Source of the DNA: Ralstonia sp. SET104
GTDB lineage: Bacteria; Pseudomonadota; Gammaproteobacteria; Burkholderiales; Burkholderiaceae
Direction of reading: 5' to 3'
Length of the DNA stretch: 64,000 nucleotides
Assembly: GCF_003851545.1 (NCBI RefSeq)
Contig: NZ_BHVX01000005.1
Coordinates: 62,001-126,000, forward strand
Both the position numbers and the translations under genes were made by a program. Of this stretch, positions 27,125 to 35,807 are shown one piece after another; position 1 is the stretch's first letter, and every line of letters starts with the position of its first letter. The notes under the pieces were generated by a model. It made no database searches. It was given only the letters and a program-made list of their open reading frames with translations, and was not told the DNA's origin.

Positions 27125-27784
27125 TTACTGGGCCGGGGCACTTGCTGCCTTGGCCTTGTCCTGTTCTTGCGCAAGCGCGAGGTCGGCCGCTTGGGCGCGT
27201 TGCATGGCCGGGCGCGCCGTTACGCGGTCAATGTACCCACGCACCAGCGGCGTTTCAGGGATGAGCTTGAACGTCGTCGTCCAGCCCAGCGCCGCACCCC
27301 ACAGCACATCGGCCGCTGTAAAGCGTTCGCCCAGCAGGTAAGGGCCTTTCTCCAGTTGCGCCGTCAGCGCGCCCAGCATGGTGTCAAAGTTGCCATACGG
27401 CGAGAGCGAATACGCGGCCGGTTCGCGCTTCATTGAGCGATCCACAATGGCTGGCTCGAAGCACGCGCCGTAAAACGCCATCCAGCGTAGATACGCGCCA
27501 CGCAGCGGATCGCCCACTGCCGGTGACAGCCCGGCTTCCGGATACAGCTCTGCCGCATACAGATACACCGCCACTTGCTCGGTGATGACTTCATCGCCAT
27601 GGCGCAGTGCCGGTACCTTGCCCAGTGGGTTGATGGCGAGAAACTCTGGCGTCTTGTGCTGCCCCGCGCTCAGGTCAAAGGCGTGCAGCGCATAGTCGGC
27701 GCCGAGTTCTTCGAGCAGCATGCGCACCCCCCGCGAGCGGCTGCGTGGCGAGTGGTAGAGGGTCAGGTGGCGGTCTTGCGGCAT
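27125..27784 (-). CDS. Glutathione S-transferase
   Basis: A 219-residue cytoplasmic GST. The thioredoxin-like N-terminal domain (LTLYHSPRSRSRGVRMLLEELG, INPLGKVPALRHGDEVITEQ with the cis-Pro and the glutathione-binding E-S/T-like EQ) is followed by an all-helical domain ending LLGERFTAADVLWGAALGW. GAG precedes the ATG. The substrate is unknown. Its end converges on the chemoreceptor gene with a 10-bp gap. Confidence 0.9.
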   Translation of the reverse strand: MPQDRHLTLYHSPRSRSRGVRMLLEELGADYALHAFDLSAGQHKTPEFLAINPLGKVPALRHGDEVITEQVAVYLYAAELYPEAGLSPAVGDPLRGAYLRWMAFYGACFEPAIVDRSMKREPAAYSLSPYGNFDTMLGALTAQLEKGPYLLGERFTAADVLWGAALGWTTTFKLIPETPLVRGYIDRVTARPAMQRAQAADLALAQEQDKAKAASAPAQ

Positions 27785-27922
27785 CGTCGGCTCCCGCGTG
27801 TGATGGAGTGGGTGGATGAGAGCTTGCCACGCTAGGCTTGCGAGCAGCCCGTGTCGCAGAAAAAACGCTGCGGCGGTGCAGCATCGCGGCATGGTTGCTG
27901 CCCATTTCCCGTGCGGCACGCT

Positions 27923-29698
27923 TCAGCCGGCCACAGCCGACCGATCCGACGATGCCGACGGCGGATCCGTCATCACGCAGTTGCGCCCCGCGAGCTTGGC
28001 GGCATAGAGCAGATGGTCAGCCCGCCGCAATAGCGATTCCAGCTCGGGGCCATCCGCTGCGCGCGCTATCGCCACCCCAAAGCTGGCCGTCATGCGGCAG
28101 GACAGGTCGGTGCCGGTTGGTACCGTGACCTCGGCAATGCGATGGCGCAAATGCTCGGCTAGCGCACGCGCCTGCGCCAGGCTGTCTGCCCACACCATCA
28201 CCGCAAATTCCTCCCCGCCGATGCGCGCCACCATGTCGGCGGATGGGCCTTCAGCGCGGCACAGGCCGGCAACGGTGCGCAGCGCCTCATCCCCCGCGGC
28301 ATGGCCGTACGTATCGTTGATGCGCTTGAAGTGGTCGATGTCGAACATGACGAGCGCGATGAGCGGCGCCTTGGGCTGCGGCGACTTGCACATCGCCTCG
28401 GCGCGGTCTTCAAAGGCACGGCGGTTGAGCAGTTGGGTGAGCGGGTCGGTTTCGGCCATGCGCGCGAGCTCCCGCATCAGGTGCGCGCGCTCAAGCTCCA
28501 GCCTGCGGCGCTCGATGCTGTTGATGCGCAGCACGCGGATCGCCTCAAACATCGCGCGGATCTCGCGCCGCGCAAAGCCGGTCGGGATGTGCATGCTCAG
28601 GTTGCCACGCGCAATTCCGTCGATCAGCCGCGTGGCTTTGGCGAACGGCCCCACCACGTTGCGGCGGAACGAAATCGTCATCCATGCCAGCGCACCCAGC
28701 ACCGACAGCACCGCTGCGGCCGAACCGATGAGGACGAGCAGCATGGCGCGCCGGTGCTCGCGGATGTCGTCATCTGCCAGGCGCAGCACGTTGTCACGGA
28801 AATCCGTGATGGCGCGCATGGTCGGCACGTAGCGTTCGGCGAATGCGGCGGGGCTGATATCGACGCCGCCGGGCTGGCTGGCGCTGGCGCGCACGGCAGC
28901 CACGTAGCGCAGCCCATCGCTGAAATACAACGTGCCGAGCGCGGCCAAGGCCTGCCGGTTCAGGGCCGAATGCGCGCCCACGCGAGCCTCGATCATGCTG
29001 CGCAATTGGTCGATGCGACCGTGCGTGCGTTCGATGGTGAGCTGCTCTTCAAACGTGAGCGTGCGGTGCATGGCCAACGCACCGGTAAAGCGAGAGCCGA
29101 GCTGGCCGGCGTATTCACGCAGATCGGCTGCCAGCCGCGCCAGCGTGAGGTAATTGAGCACGTCGGAGTCGCCACGCGTGATGTTGGCGGTGCGCGCATT
29201 GACGATGGGCAGGAATTCGGGGATGACCGCGATCATGCGGTTCACGCCATCGGCCAGATCGTCGCTGCTGCGTGAGCGCAGGGGCAGGGCGGTCAGCCGG
29301 TCAATGTTGGCGCGAGCCGCGGCGAGGTGGGTCTGGGCGCGCCGCGCCGCGTCAAGGTCGGCTTCGCAGCCAGGGCAGGGCTCTGGGCCCAGGGCATTGA
29401 GTAACTGGGCGACGTGTTCGTCGCTGGTGGCACGCATGCGCTGGAGGGCGGCGTGGCGTTCGGCCGGCACCGGCAGGTCTTCACCCAGCAGGCCGTTGGT
29501 CGGACCGCGTTCGGCCGAGACCTTCTCCATGGCCAGCAGCGTTATGCGCAGCGCCCGCACGCTGCGAGCGGCGTCGTCGGCGCGGCCGTAGGCCAGCCAT
29601 GCGTAGCCCAGCAGCCAGCACGACAACGACAACACCGGAACGAGGACGATAGCGACGCTGATGCCGAAGCGCCTGTCCATCGACGTTTCAGAAGACAT
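27923..29698 (-). CDS. Membrane diguanylate cyclase with NIT-like periplasmic sensor
   Basis: About 591 residues from ATG 29698. One membrane segment (GISVAIVLVPVLSLSCWLLG) is followed by a ~300-residue helical periplasmic domain that starts MEKVSAERGPTNGLL, resembling nitrate-sensing NIT domains. Then come a second membrane segment, HAMP, a short coiled coil and a GGDEF domain with ARIGGEEF. The residues five before the signature read PSAD, not RxxD, so the inhibitory site is absent. It should make c-di-GMP. Start choice is uncertain because ribosome sites are weak. Confidence 0.85.
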   Translation of the reverse strand: MSSETSMDRRFGISVAIVLVPVLSLSCWLLGYAWLAYGRADDAARSVRALRITLLAMEKVSAERGPTNGLLGEDLPVPAERHAALQRMRATSDEHVAQLLNALGPEPCPGCEADLDAARRAQTHLAAARANIDRLTALPLRSRSSDDLADGVNRMIAVIPEFLPIVNARTANITRGDSDVLNYLTLARLAADLREYAGQLGSRFTGALAMHRTLTFEEQLTIERTHGRIDQLRSMIEARVGAHSALNRQALAALGTLYFSDGLRYVAAVRASASQPGGVDISPAAFAERYVPTMRAITDFRDNVLRLADDDIREHRRAMLLVLIGSAAAVLSVLGALAWMTISFRRNVVGPFAKATRLIDGIARGNLSMHIPTGFARREIRAMFEAIRVLRINSIERRRLELERAHLMRELARMAETDPLTQLLNRRAFEDRAEAMCKSPQPKAPLIALVMFDIDHFKRINDTYGHAAGDEALRTVAGLCRAEGPSADMVARIGGEEFAVMVWADSLAQARALAEHLRHRIAEVTVPTGTDLSCRMTASFGVAIARAADGPELESLLRRADHLLYAAKLAGRNCVMTDPPSASSDRSAVAG

Positions 29699-30042
29699 GA
29701 ACGGAGTGGTGGGGCGTCTGGCGGGCGGTTGGGCTGGAGCCGTGGGGGCGGTTGCGAACGAGTTGCGAACGGATTGCAAAGGCGCCCGCGCCAGTTGCCG
29801 CGTGCTGCCGATATTCCCAGCTAACGGCAGCATCGGGGGCATCTTTACCGTGCCATTGGACCCGGCCCTCAAGGGCGGACTGCAAACAAATGCAAAAGAA
29901 GTCTGATGGGGTGCTCAGGCCGCAGGGCCGAGCCGGCAGATGAGGCGGCCGCCGTGGCATGGCACGAGATGTGGATACGCCGATCGTGCATTGCAGCGTG
30001 CATCTCGTGCCTGTGAGGGCGCGAACGCGTCGGGCGGGCCGA
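29699..30042. other. Intergenic region, no gene found
   Basis: This 344-bp segment lies between the start of the diguanylate cyclase and the end of the monooxygenase-like gene. It presumably carries the cyclase promoter. I see no convincing small gene, strong hairpin or repeat. Confidence 0.5.
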
Positions 30043-30336
30043 TTACTTTACGGCCACCTCCGAGTGCACCACTTCCGGCGCCTTGGCGAAGAACGGCCCC
30101 ACCAGCTTGCGCCATTCCTGGAAATCGTCGGACTCCCGAAAGCTGACCATATGGTCTTGCACGGTGTTCCAGCGCACGAGCAGCACGTAGCTGGTGTCGC
30201 GCTCGACGATGTGATGCAGTTCGGCGCCGTGGCAGCCTTTGGCGCGCGCAAACAGCGGCAGGGCTTGCTGGACAGCGGCTTCAAACTCGCCCTGCTTGCC
30301 GGCAAGAATTTCGATGTGGGCCATTTCAAATACCAC
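30043..30336 (-). CDS. Antibiotic biosynthesis monooxygenase (ABM) domain protein
   Basis: A 97-residue single ABM fold: MAHIEILAGKQGEFEAAVQQ, GCHGAELHHIVERDTSYVLLVRW and the C-terminal FRESDDFQEW then FAKAPEVVHSEVA. GTG at 30336 is the likely start because GGAG lies six bases before it; the ATG at 30324 has none. Such small dimers act as heme or quinol monooxygenases, or have unknown roles. It is a single gene. Confidence 0.85.
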   Translation of the reverse strand: MVFEMAHIEILAGKQGEFEAAVQQALPLFARAKGCHGAELHHIVERDTSYVLLVRWNTVQDHMVSFRESDDFQEWRKLVGPFFAKAPEVVHSEVAVK

Positions 30337-30571
30337 GTTGTGCTCCGTTTGGTTGGATGGGGTGACAAGACTATAGTCGGCAATCATCGCCGCCATGACC
30401 CGGCCGCCATCGGGGTTGTTTGCCAGCGCGGGCGCCAACTTCTGGTTGGCTTGGGAAGCCCTGCCTGCCGCCCCTATGACAACGCCAGCCGCGCGGGCAT
30501 ACTCAGATTCCATTGCCTGGCCCGGATCCTGCTCAGGCTCTTCAGACGTCACCTTCAAGCGAAAGCAACCC

Positions 30572-31621
30572 ATGGATCGCGGAAACGACCACCAGAAATT
30601 CTTCTACCTCCTGCTGTTCGTCGTTACGCTCGGGCTCTGCTGGATCCTCTCGCCGTTTTTTGGCGCGGTGTTCTGGGGCGTCATCCTGGCGATCCTGTTT
30701 CAGCCCGTGCAGCGCGTGCTGGTCGCCCGAATGGGCAAGCGGCACAATCTTGCCGCGCTCGCCACGCTCGCCTTGATCATTCTGATCGTGATCCTGCCGG
30801 TCATCTTTGTAGCGGCGACCATCGTGCAGGAAATCGGTGTTGCCTATCAGGAAATCCAGAACGCGCAGCCGAACTACTCCCGGTACCTTTCAGAAGCCGT
30901 TCACGCACTGCCGACGTGGGTGCAGCAACTGCTTGCCAAAGCGGGTCTGACCAACATTGCCGGCATTCAGAAGAGGCTGGCCGATGGCGCGGCACAGATC
31001 AGCCAGTTTGCCGCGGCGCAGGCGCTGAGCATCGGGCAGAACACGTTCCAGTTTGTCGTCGGCTTTGGCGTGATGCTTTACATGGTGTTCTTCCTGCTGC
31101 GCGATGGCGCCGAGATCGGCCGCCGTGTGCGCCGCGCGCTGCCGATGGACGAAGAGCACAAGCGCTTGCTGCTGAGCAAGTTCACGACAGTCGTGCGCGC
31201 CACCGTGAAGGGCAATATTGCGGTGGCGCTCGTGCAGGGTGCGCTCGGCGGGCTGATCTTCTGGTTCCTGGGCATTGACGGCGTGGTGCTGTGGGGCGCG
31301 CTCATGGCGTTTCTGTCGCTGTTGCCCGCGATTGGCGCGAGCCTCGTGTGGATTCCGGTCGCGCTCTACTTTCTGATGGTGGGCGCGATCTGGAAATGCG
31401 TGATCCTCGTTGCATTCTGCGGCGGCGTAATCGGCCTGGTCGACAACCTGTTGCGCCCGCTGCTCGTCGGTAAGGACACCAAGATGCCCGACTGGGTCGT
31501 GCTGATCTCCACGCTCGGCGGCATGGAGCTGTTCGGTATCACCGGCTTTGTGATCGGGCCGCTGGTCGCCGCGCTGTTCATGGCGAGTTGGGACATCTTT
31601 GCGCGCGGGCAGGGCGAATGA
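30572..31621 (+). CDS. AI-2E family transporter (PerM/TqsA-like)
   Basis: A 349-residue inner-membrane protein with about seven membrane segments (YLLLFVVTLGLCWIL, GVILAILFQPV, ALATLALIILIVILP, and the C-terminal group ending FVIGPLVAALFMASW). LVDNLLRPLLVGKDTKMPDWVV is the family signature. Members export or import autoinducer-2 or other small solutes, or act as ion antiporters; the sequence does not tell which. The gene seems monocistronic with a weak ribosome site. Confidence 0.88.
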   Translation: MDRGNDHQKFFYLLLFVVTLGLCWILSPFFGAVFWGVILAILFQPVQRVLVARMGKRHNLAALATLALIILIVILPVIFVAATIVQEIGVAYQEIQNAQPNYSRYLSEAVHALPTWVQQLLAKAGLTNIAGIQKRLADGAAQISQFAAAQALSIGQNTFQFVVGFGVMLYMVFFLLRDGAEIGRRVRRALPMDEEHKRLLLSKFTTVVRATVKGNIAVALVQGALGGLIFWFLGIDGVVLWGALMAFLSLLPAIGASLVWIPVALYFLMVGAIWKCVILVAFCGGVIGLVDNLLRPLLVGKDTKMPDWVVLISTLGGMELFGITGFVIGPLVAALFMASWDIFARGQGE

Positions 31622-32174
31622 GGTGCCGCTTATAGCCGCTCGAAGCGCAAGCCAGCGTGGCGGGCGTGCAGCCACCTGGGCGCCCAGTCCGGGCTTCTTC
31701 CTTCATGCTGTCCGGCGTGGTCATAGGCAAACGGGCCGTGACATCCGCGGCGCTTCTTAAAACTCCTGCATGAGATCTGCGTGCTGCTGCCGCGCTACGA
31801 GCAGGACGACCTGTTTGCCCCTTCCAAAAAAAAGCTCAAGCGTCGGTTTCCCGAATCCGAGGTAACGCCCTATCGGGCAGGACAAGGCGCCTGCACACGC
31901 CGCCTCGAACACTGAAAGCGCGTTCCACATTACGAAATTCGTGCCGGATTTCTCTGGCATCGCCTTTCCGTTTCCTGAAAACACGTTCCGCATCGCAAAA
32001 TTTGTTGGCTATCTCATTGATAAATAACAAAAAACTAACTCTTATGTCTTATATAAGACCTTGCTGCGACGCGTCAAAGGCGCCCTACAATGAATCCATG
32101 CTGCTCGCTTCGATATCCGTAGCTGCACACGCAACCGATTCTCCTCAAACGCGCTTTATTTCCAGGAAATTGAC
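31622..32174. other. Intergenic region before aceA, relatively AT-rich at its 3' half
   Basis: The 3' half of this 553-bp region is clearly richer in A/T than surrounding DNA and contains the aceA promoter and a palindrome at 32046. A minus-strand frame at 31757-31993 (78 codons, ending ELFFGRGKQVVLLVARQQHADLMQEF in two parts) has some protein-like character and might be a gene remnant, but I cannot identify it. Confidence 0.4.
32046..32059. promoter_or_regulatory. Perfect 14-bp palindrome GTCTTATATAAGAC before aceA
   Basis: The palindrome lies 116 bp upstream of the isocitrate lyase start. Its form (G-T-C-T-T-A and reverse complement) is like operators of GntR-family regulators of central carbon metabolism in beta-proteobacteria. 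It is a strong candidate site for acetate or glyoxylate-shunt control. Confidence 0.55.
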
Positions 32175-33761
32175 ATGGCCCAGTATCAAGACGACATCAA
32201 GGCAGTTGCCGGTTTGAAAGAAACCCACGGCAGCGCATGGAACGCGATCAACCCCGAGTACGCTGCTCGCATGCGTGCGCAGAACAAGTTCAAGACGGGT
32301 CTGGACATCGCCAAGTACACCGCCAAGATCATGCGCGCAGACATGGCCGCCTACGATGCGGATCCGGCCAAGTACACGCAGTCGCTGGGTTGCTGGCACG
32401 GCTTCATCGGCCAGCAGAAGATGATCTCCATCAAGAAGCACTTCAACAGCACCGAGCGGCGCTATCTGTACCTGTCGGGCTGGATGGTCGCTGCGCTGCG
32501 CTCTGAGTTCGGCCCGCTGCCCGACCAGTCGATGCACGAAAAAACCTCCGTCAGCGCGCTGATCCGCGAGCTGTACACCTTCCTGCGCCAGGCCGATGCC
32601 CGTGAACTGGGCGGCCTGTTCCGCGAACTGGACGCTGCCAAAGACGCCGCTGCCAAGGCCGCCATCCAGCAAAAGATCGACAACCACGTCACACACGTTG
32701 TGCCCATCATTGCCGACATCGACGCGGGTTTCGGCAACGCTGAAGCCACGTACCTGCTGGCCAAGCAGTTCATCGAAGCCGGCGCGTGCTGCATCCAGAT
32801 TGAAAACCAGGTGTCGGACGAGAAGCAGTGCGGCCACCAGGACGGCAAGGTCACCGTGCCGCACGAAGACTTCCTGGCGAAGATTCGCGCCATCCGCTAC
32901 GCGTTTCTGGAACTGGGCGTGGACGACGGCATCATCGTGGCCCGTACCGACTCGCTGGGCGCCGGCCTGACCAAGCAGATCGCCGTGACCAACGCGCCGG
33001 GCGACCTGGGCGACCAATACAACGCATTCCTCGATTGCGAAGAACTGTCGGCCGACCAACTGGGCAACGGTGACCTCATCATCAAGCGCGATGGCAAGCT
33101 GCTGCGTCCGAAGCGCCTGCCGAGCAACCTGTTCCAGTTCCGCGCCGGCACGGGCGAAGCACGCTGCGTGCTGGATTGCATCACCTCGCTGCAGAACGGC
33201 GCCGACCTGCTGTGGATCGAAACCGAAAAGCCGCATATCGCTCAGATTGGCGGCATGGTGAGCGAGATCCGCAAGGTCATTCCGAACGCCAAGCTGGTGT
33301 ACAACAACAGCCCGTCGTTCAACTGGACGCTGAACTTCCGCCAGCAGGTGTACGACGCGATGAAGGAAGCTGGCAAGGATGTGTCGGCCTATGAGCGCGG
33401 CCAACTGATGAGCACGGAGTACGACGACTCCGAACTGGCAAAGCTCGCCGACGAGAAGATTCGCACCTTCCAGGCCGACGCATCGCGCGAAGCCGGTATC
33501 TTCCATCACCTGATCACGCTGCCGACGTACCACACCGCCGCACTGTCGACCGACAATCTGGCCAAGGAATACTTCGGTGACCAAGGCATGCTGGGTTACG
33601 TGGCTGGCGTGCAGCGCAAGGAAATCCGTCAGGGCATCGCTTGCGTCAAGCACCAGAACATGTCGGGCTCGGACATCGGCGACGACCACAAGGAATACTT
33701 CAGCGGCGAGGCAGCGTTGAAGGCAGCGGGTAAGGACAACACCATGAATCAGTTCCACTGA
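32175..33761 (+). CDS. aceA: Isocitrate lyase
   Basis: A 528-residue cytoplasmic enzyme that cleaves isocitrate to glyoxylate and succinate in the glyoxylate shunt. The active-site segment is KQCGH with the catalytic Cys at 219. DIDAGFGNAEATYLLAKQFI and the NNSPSFNWTLNFRQQVYD block are typical. It belongs to the longer ~530-residue subclass of Burkholderiales and others, in which KQCGH replaces the KKCGH of E. coli. A strong terminator follows. No malate synthase gene is nearby. Confidence 0.96.
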   Translation: MAQYQDDIKAVAGLKETHGSAWNAINPEYAARMRAQNKFKTGLDIAKYTAKIMRADMAAYDADPAKYTQSLGCWHGFIGQQKMISIKKHFNSTERRYLYLSGWMVAALRSEFGPLPDQSMHEKTSVSALIRELYTFLRQADARELGGLFRELDAAKDAAAKAAIQQKIDNHVTHVVPIIADIDAGFGNAEATYLLAKQFIEAGACCIQIENQVSDEKQCGHQDGKVTVPHEDFLAKIRAIRYAFLELGVDDGIIVARTDSLGAGLTKQIAVTNAPGDLGDQYNAFLDCEELSADQLGNGDLIIKRDGKLLRPKRLPSNLFQFRAGTGEARCVLDCITSLQNGADLLWIETEKPHIAQIGGMVSEIRKVIPNAKLVYNNSPSFNWTLNFRQQVYDAMKEAGKDVSAYERGQLMSTEYDDSELAKLADEKIRTFQADASREAGIFHHLITLPTYHTAALSTDNLAKEYFGDQGMLGYVAGVQRKEIRQGIACVKHQNMSGSDIGDDHKEYFSGEAALKAAGKDNTMNQFH

Positions 33762-33781
33762 TATTGGTCGTATCCAAAGCA

Positions 33782-33821
33782 AAACGCCAACCCACTGTGT
33801 GTGCGGGTTGGCGTTTTTTTT
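33782..33821 (+). terminator. Rho-independent terminator of aceA
   Basis: AACGCCAACCC pairs perfectly with GGGTTGGCGTT around an 11-nt loop, followed by a run of eight T. It starts 20 bp after the aceA stop. Confidence 0.95.
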
Positions 33822-33982
33822 CTGCCGGCGAGCTGGCTAGCGAGGTGTCATGGTCACTCGACCGACCGGCTCCCGGGGCGATTCATAACCGCCCTTTTTT
33901 TACAGTGTTTGATAAGTTTTTTGCCTGTCTAAGCTCGAAGCACAGTTACTGACAGAGAGCTTGGCTGCCAAGCCTCTACCCG

Positions 33983-34327
33983 TTACTGGCGGTGCAATTC
34001 CACCACAGTGGGTTGACCATTGACCCTATCAAAGACCGCCATCACCTTGTCTCCCTCCTTGAAGTTTTTGAGCGAAGCCTTGTCCTTGACCGTGAATGTC
34101 ATCGTCATGGCCCCCATGCCGAGGTTGTCGATGTCGCCGTGCTTGAGCGTGATCTTGCCGGTATCGGGGTAGACCTTGCGGACTTCCGCTGCGACAGGCT
34201 TGGGGGCCTGCCTGGACTGTCCGGCTTGAGCAGCCGGCTTCATGTCCATGCCTTCCATGGTGGCCGCGAATGCCGCCGAAGCGCCCGTCAGAGCGAGGGT
34301 GAAGATCAGAGCAGATGCGTGCTTCAT
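33983..34327 (-). CDS. CusF-like periplasmic copper-binding protein
   Basis: A 114-residue protein with a signal peptide ([16 protein letters not shown], cleavage near residue 21), a Met-rich start (MEGMDM) and an OB-fold domain. The metal site has His63, Met74 and Met76 with the same spacing as His36, Met47 and Met49 of E. coli CusF. The position of CusF Trp44 (His+8) is Met71 here. GAGG precedes the ATG. CusF hands Cu(I) or Ag(I) to the CusCBA pump. Its start overlaps the stop of the CusA remnant (ATGA), which shows it once belonged to a cus operon. Confidence 0.9.
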   Translation of the reverse strand: MKHASALIFTLALTGASAAFAATMEGMDMKPAAQAGQSRQAPKPVAAEVRKVYPDTGKITLKHGDIDNLGMGAMTMTFTVKDKASLKNFKEGDKVMAVFDRVNGQPTVVELHRQ

Positions 34328-34509
34328 CGTGAAACCTCGTGTTGGGAGTGAGAGGGAGTCGGGGACGGGGAAGATGTGCCGCGCCTGCGCAACAGCAGGT
34401 ACACGGCGGGAACAACAAACAGAGAAAGCAGCGGCGCGGTCACCATGCCGCCGACCATGGGTGCGGCGATGCGCTGCATGACTTCGGGGCCGGTGGCGTG
34501 CGACCACAT
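34324..34509 (-). pseudogene. 3' remnant of cusA-type heavy-metal RND pump
   Basis: About 60 codons remain, reading [20 protein letters not shown], then [22 protein letters not shown] and a Ser/Pro-rich tail. This is the C-terminal end of CusA/CzcA-family pumps (normally ~1040 residues), including the last membrane helix. Upstream in the same frame a stop appears four codons before the ATG at 34509, and the sequence changes into the end of the LacI gene 28 bp on. The rest of the pump and cusCB are missing, so the gene is broken at about 34505-34515. Confidence 0.85.
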
Positions 34510-34537
34510 AATTGGGAATCAGCTGTCGAAGGCGGCC

Positions 34538-35575
34538 TTAGGCGCTCTTCCGATCGATGATGGTGAACCCCGTATCGATGCGCAGCAACGTATCGTTTGA
34601 CCCTGTCCCGAAACGCTCAAGCAACGCCTCTGCAGTCCGCTTTCCGATATTGGCGCCACCCACCTTGACCGTAGACAGTGCGGGGTGCAGTTGTGCCGCC
34701 ATGCTCAAGTCGCCAAAGCCCATGACGGCAAGGTCGCGCGGCACATGCATGCCTCGGCTGGCGGCTTCCATCAGCACCCCTTCAGCCAGCGTGTCGGAGC
34801 TGCAGACGATAATGTCGGGCCTGGCGCTATCGAGCATGCGCGCGAGCCCGCGTCGGCCGCCTTCCAGCGTGGCCGGCGCAGGCAACACCTCGAATGCGCA
34901 TTCGCCGATGCCCTGCCGCGCGAGTTCTGCCCTGAAGCTCTCGCAACGCCGCAAGCCGCGAGGGTCGTTGACCGAGACCACACCAAAGCGCCGATAGCCC
35001 TTCTCTAGCAGATGGCGCGCCACGTCGTGGCCCACCTGCTCGTGTGAGAAACCGATGACCATGTCGATCGGCTTGTCGGTCAAGTCCCAGATTTCGACCA
35101 CGGGGATGTTCGCCTTGGTCAGGCGCTCGATGGTGGCGTCGGTGTGGTCCGTCCCTGCCAGCACGATGGCGTCGGGGCGCCGCCCCAGTAACGCCTCCAC
35201 CAGCGCTTCTTCGCGACTGGCCGAGTAGCCCGTCAAGCCGATGAGAGTCTGATAGTTGGCCACCGACAAGCCATCCATCAACGCCTGGACCGTCTCGGCA
35301 AAGATCGAACTGGCGATGGTTGGCAGCAGCACTGCCACCAACCGGCTTTTGCTGCTGGCCAGGCTGCCGGCAAGCATGTTCGGCACGTACCCCGTCGTAC
35401 GCACGGCCGCCAGCACCTTCTTCTGCGTTTCTTCCCGCACCAGCTCGGGTCGATTGAGCGCCCGCGAAACCGTCATGGGCGCGACGCCGGCCACCCGGGC
35501 CACGTCGATGAGCGTCACGCTCGCGGCGCCATTTCCGAGCGCATCCGGGGTGCGGCTTTTCAGTTTTCGAACCAT
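34538..35575 (-). CDS. LacI family repressor, likely of sugar-acid utilisation
   Basis: A 345-residue regulator. The HTH TLIDVARVAGVAPMTVSRAL followed by a hinge (YVPNMLAGSLASSKS) and a periplasmic-binding-like effector domain (RLVAVLLPTIASSIFAETVQ onward) are canonical. It resembles GntR-type LacI repressors of gluconate and related acids. It is divergent from an MFS permease and galactarate dehydratase, with two identical 14-bp palindromes between. Those are its likely operators, giving control of both sides. Confidence 0.9.
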   Translation of the reverse strand: MVRKLKSRTPDALGNGAASVTLIDVARVAGVAPMTVSRALNRPELVREETQKKVLAAVRTTGYVPNMLAGSLASSKSRLVAVLLPTIASSIFAETVQALMDGLSVANYQTLIGLTGYSASREEALVEALLGRRPDAIVLAGTDHTDATIERLTKANIPVVEIWDLTDKPIDMVIGFSHEQVGHDVARHLLEKGYRRFGVVSVNDPRGLRRCESFRAELARQGIGECAFEVLPAPATLEGGRRGLARMLDSARPDIIVCSSDTLAEGVLMEAASRGMHVPRDLAVMGFGDLSMAAQLHPALSTVKVGGANIGKRTAEALLERFGTGSNDTLLRIDTGFTIIDRKSA

Positions 35576-35654
35576 GTGTGCTCTCTGCGTTGTCGGTGCA
35601 GTTTCAGTGCCAGTGGCGCAAGCGGTTCCAGCGCCACAGCAGGGTAAACGAGAG

Positions 35655-35694
35655 TGATTGCGCAATCAATTTGGCTTGAATGATTGCGCAATCA
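35655..35694. promoter_or_regulatory. Pair of identical LacI-type operators TGATTGCGCAATCA
   Basis: Two perfect 14-bp palindromes at 35655-35668 and 35681-35694 are 26 bp apart, centre to centre. Both have the central CG expected of LacI-family sites. They lie 80-119 bp before the LacI start and 114-153 bp before the MFS start. Confidence 0.8.
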
Positions 35695-35807
35695 TCTAAT
35701 AATAGCCTCCATCGGGGCTGACGGCTTCACTCTCGTCCGCGCCCCATCGCCAGCAAAAGAGCCCGTCCAATCGCAGAAGGGGCCATGGCACAACACCGGA
35801 GACCTGC

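Noticed and set aside
32145..33782. Minus-strand frame opposite aceA
   Set aside because: Antisense shadow; it would start inside the aceA terminator region.
33955..33975. GCTTGG-CTG-CCAAGC inverted repeat near the cusF end
   Set aside because: Short stem without a T-run in either direction; not enough to call a terminator.
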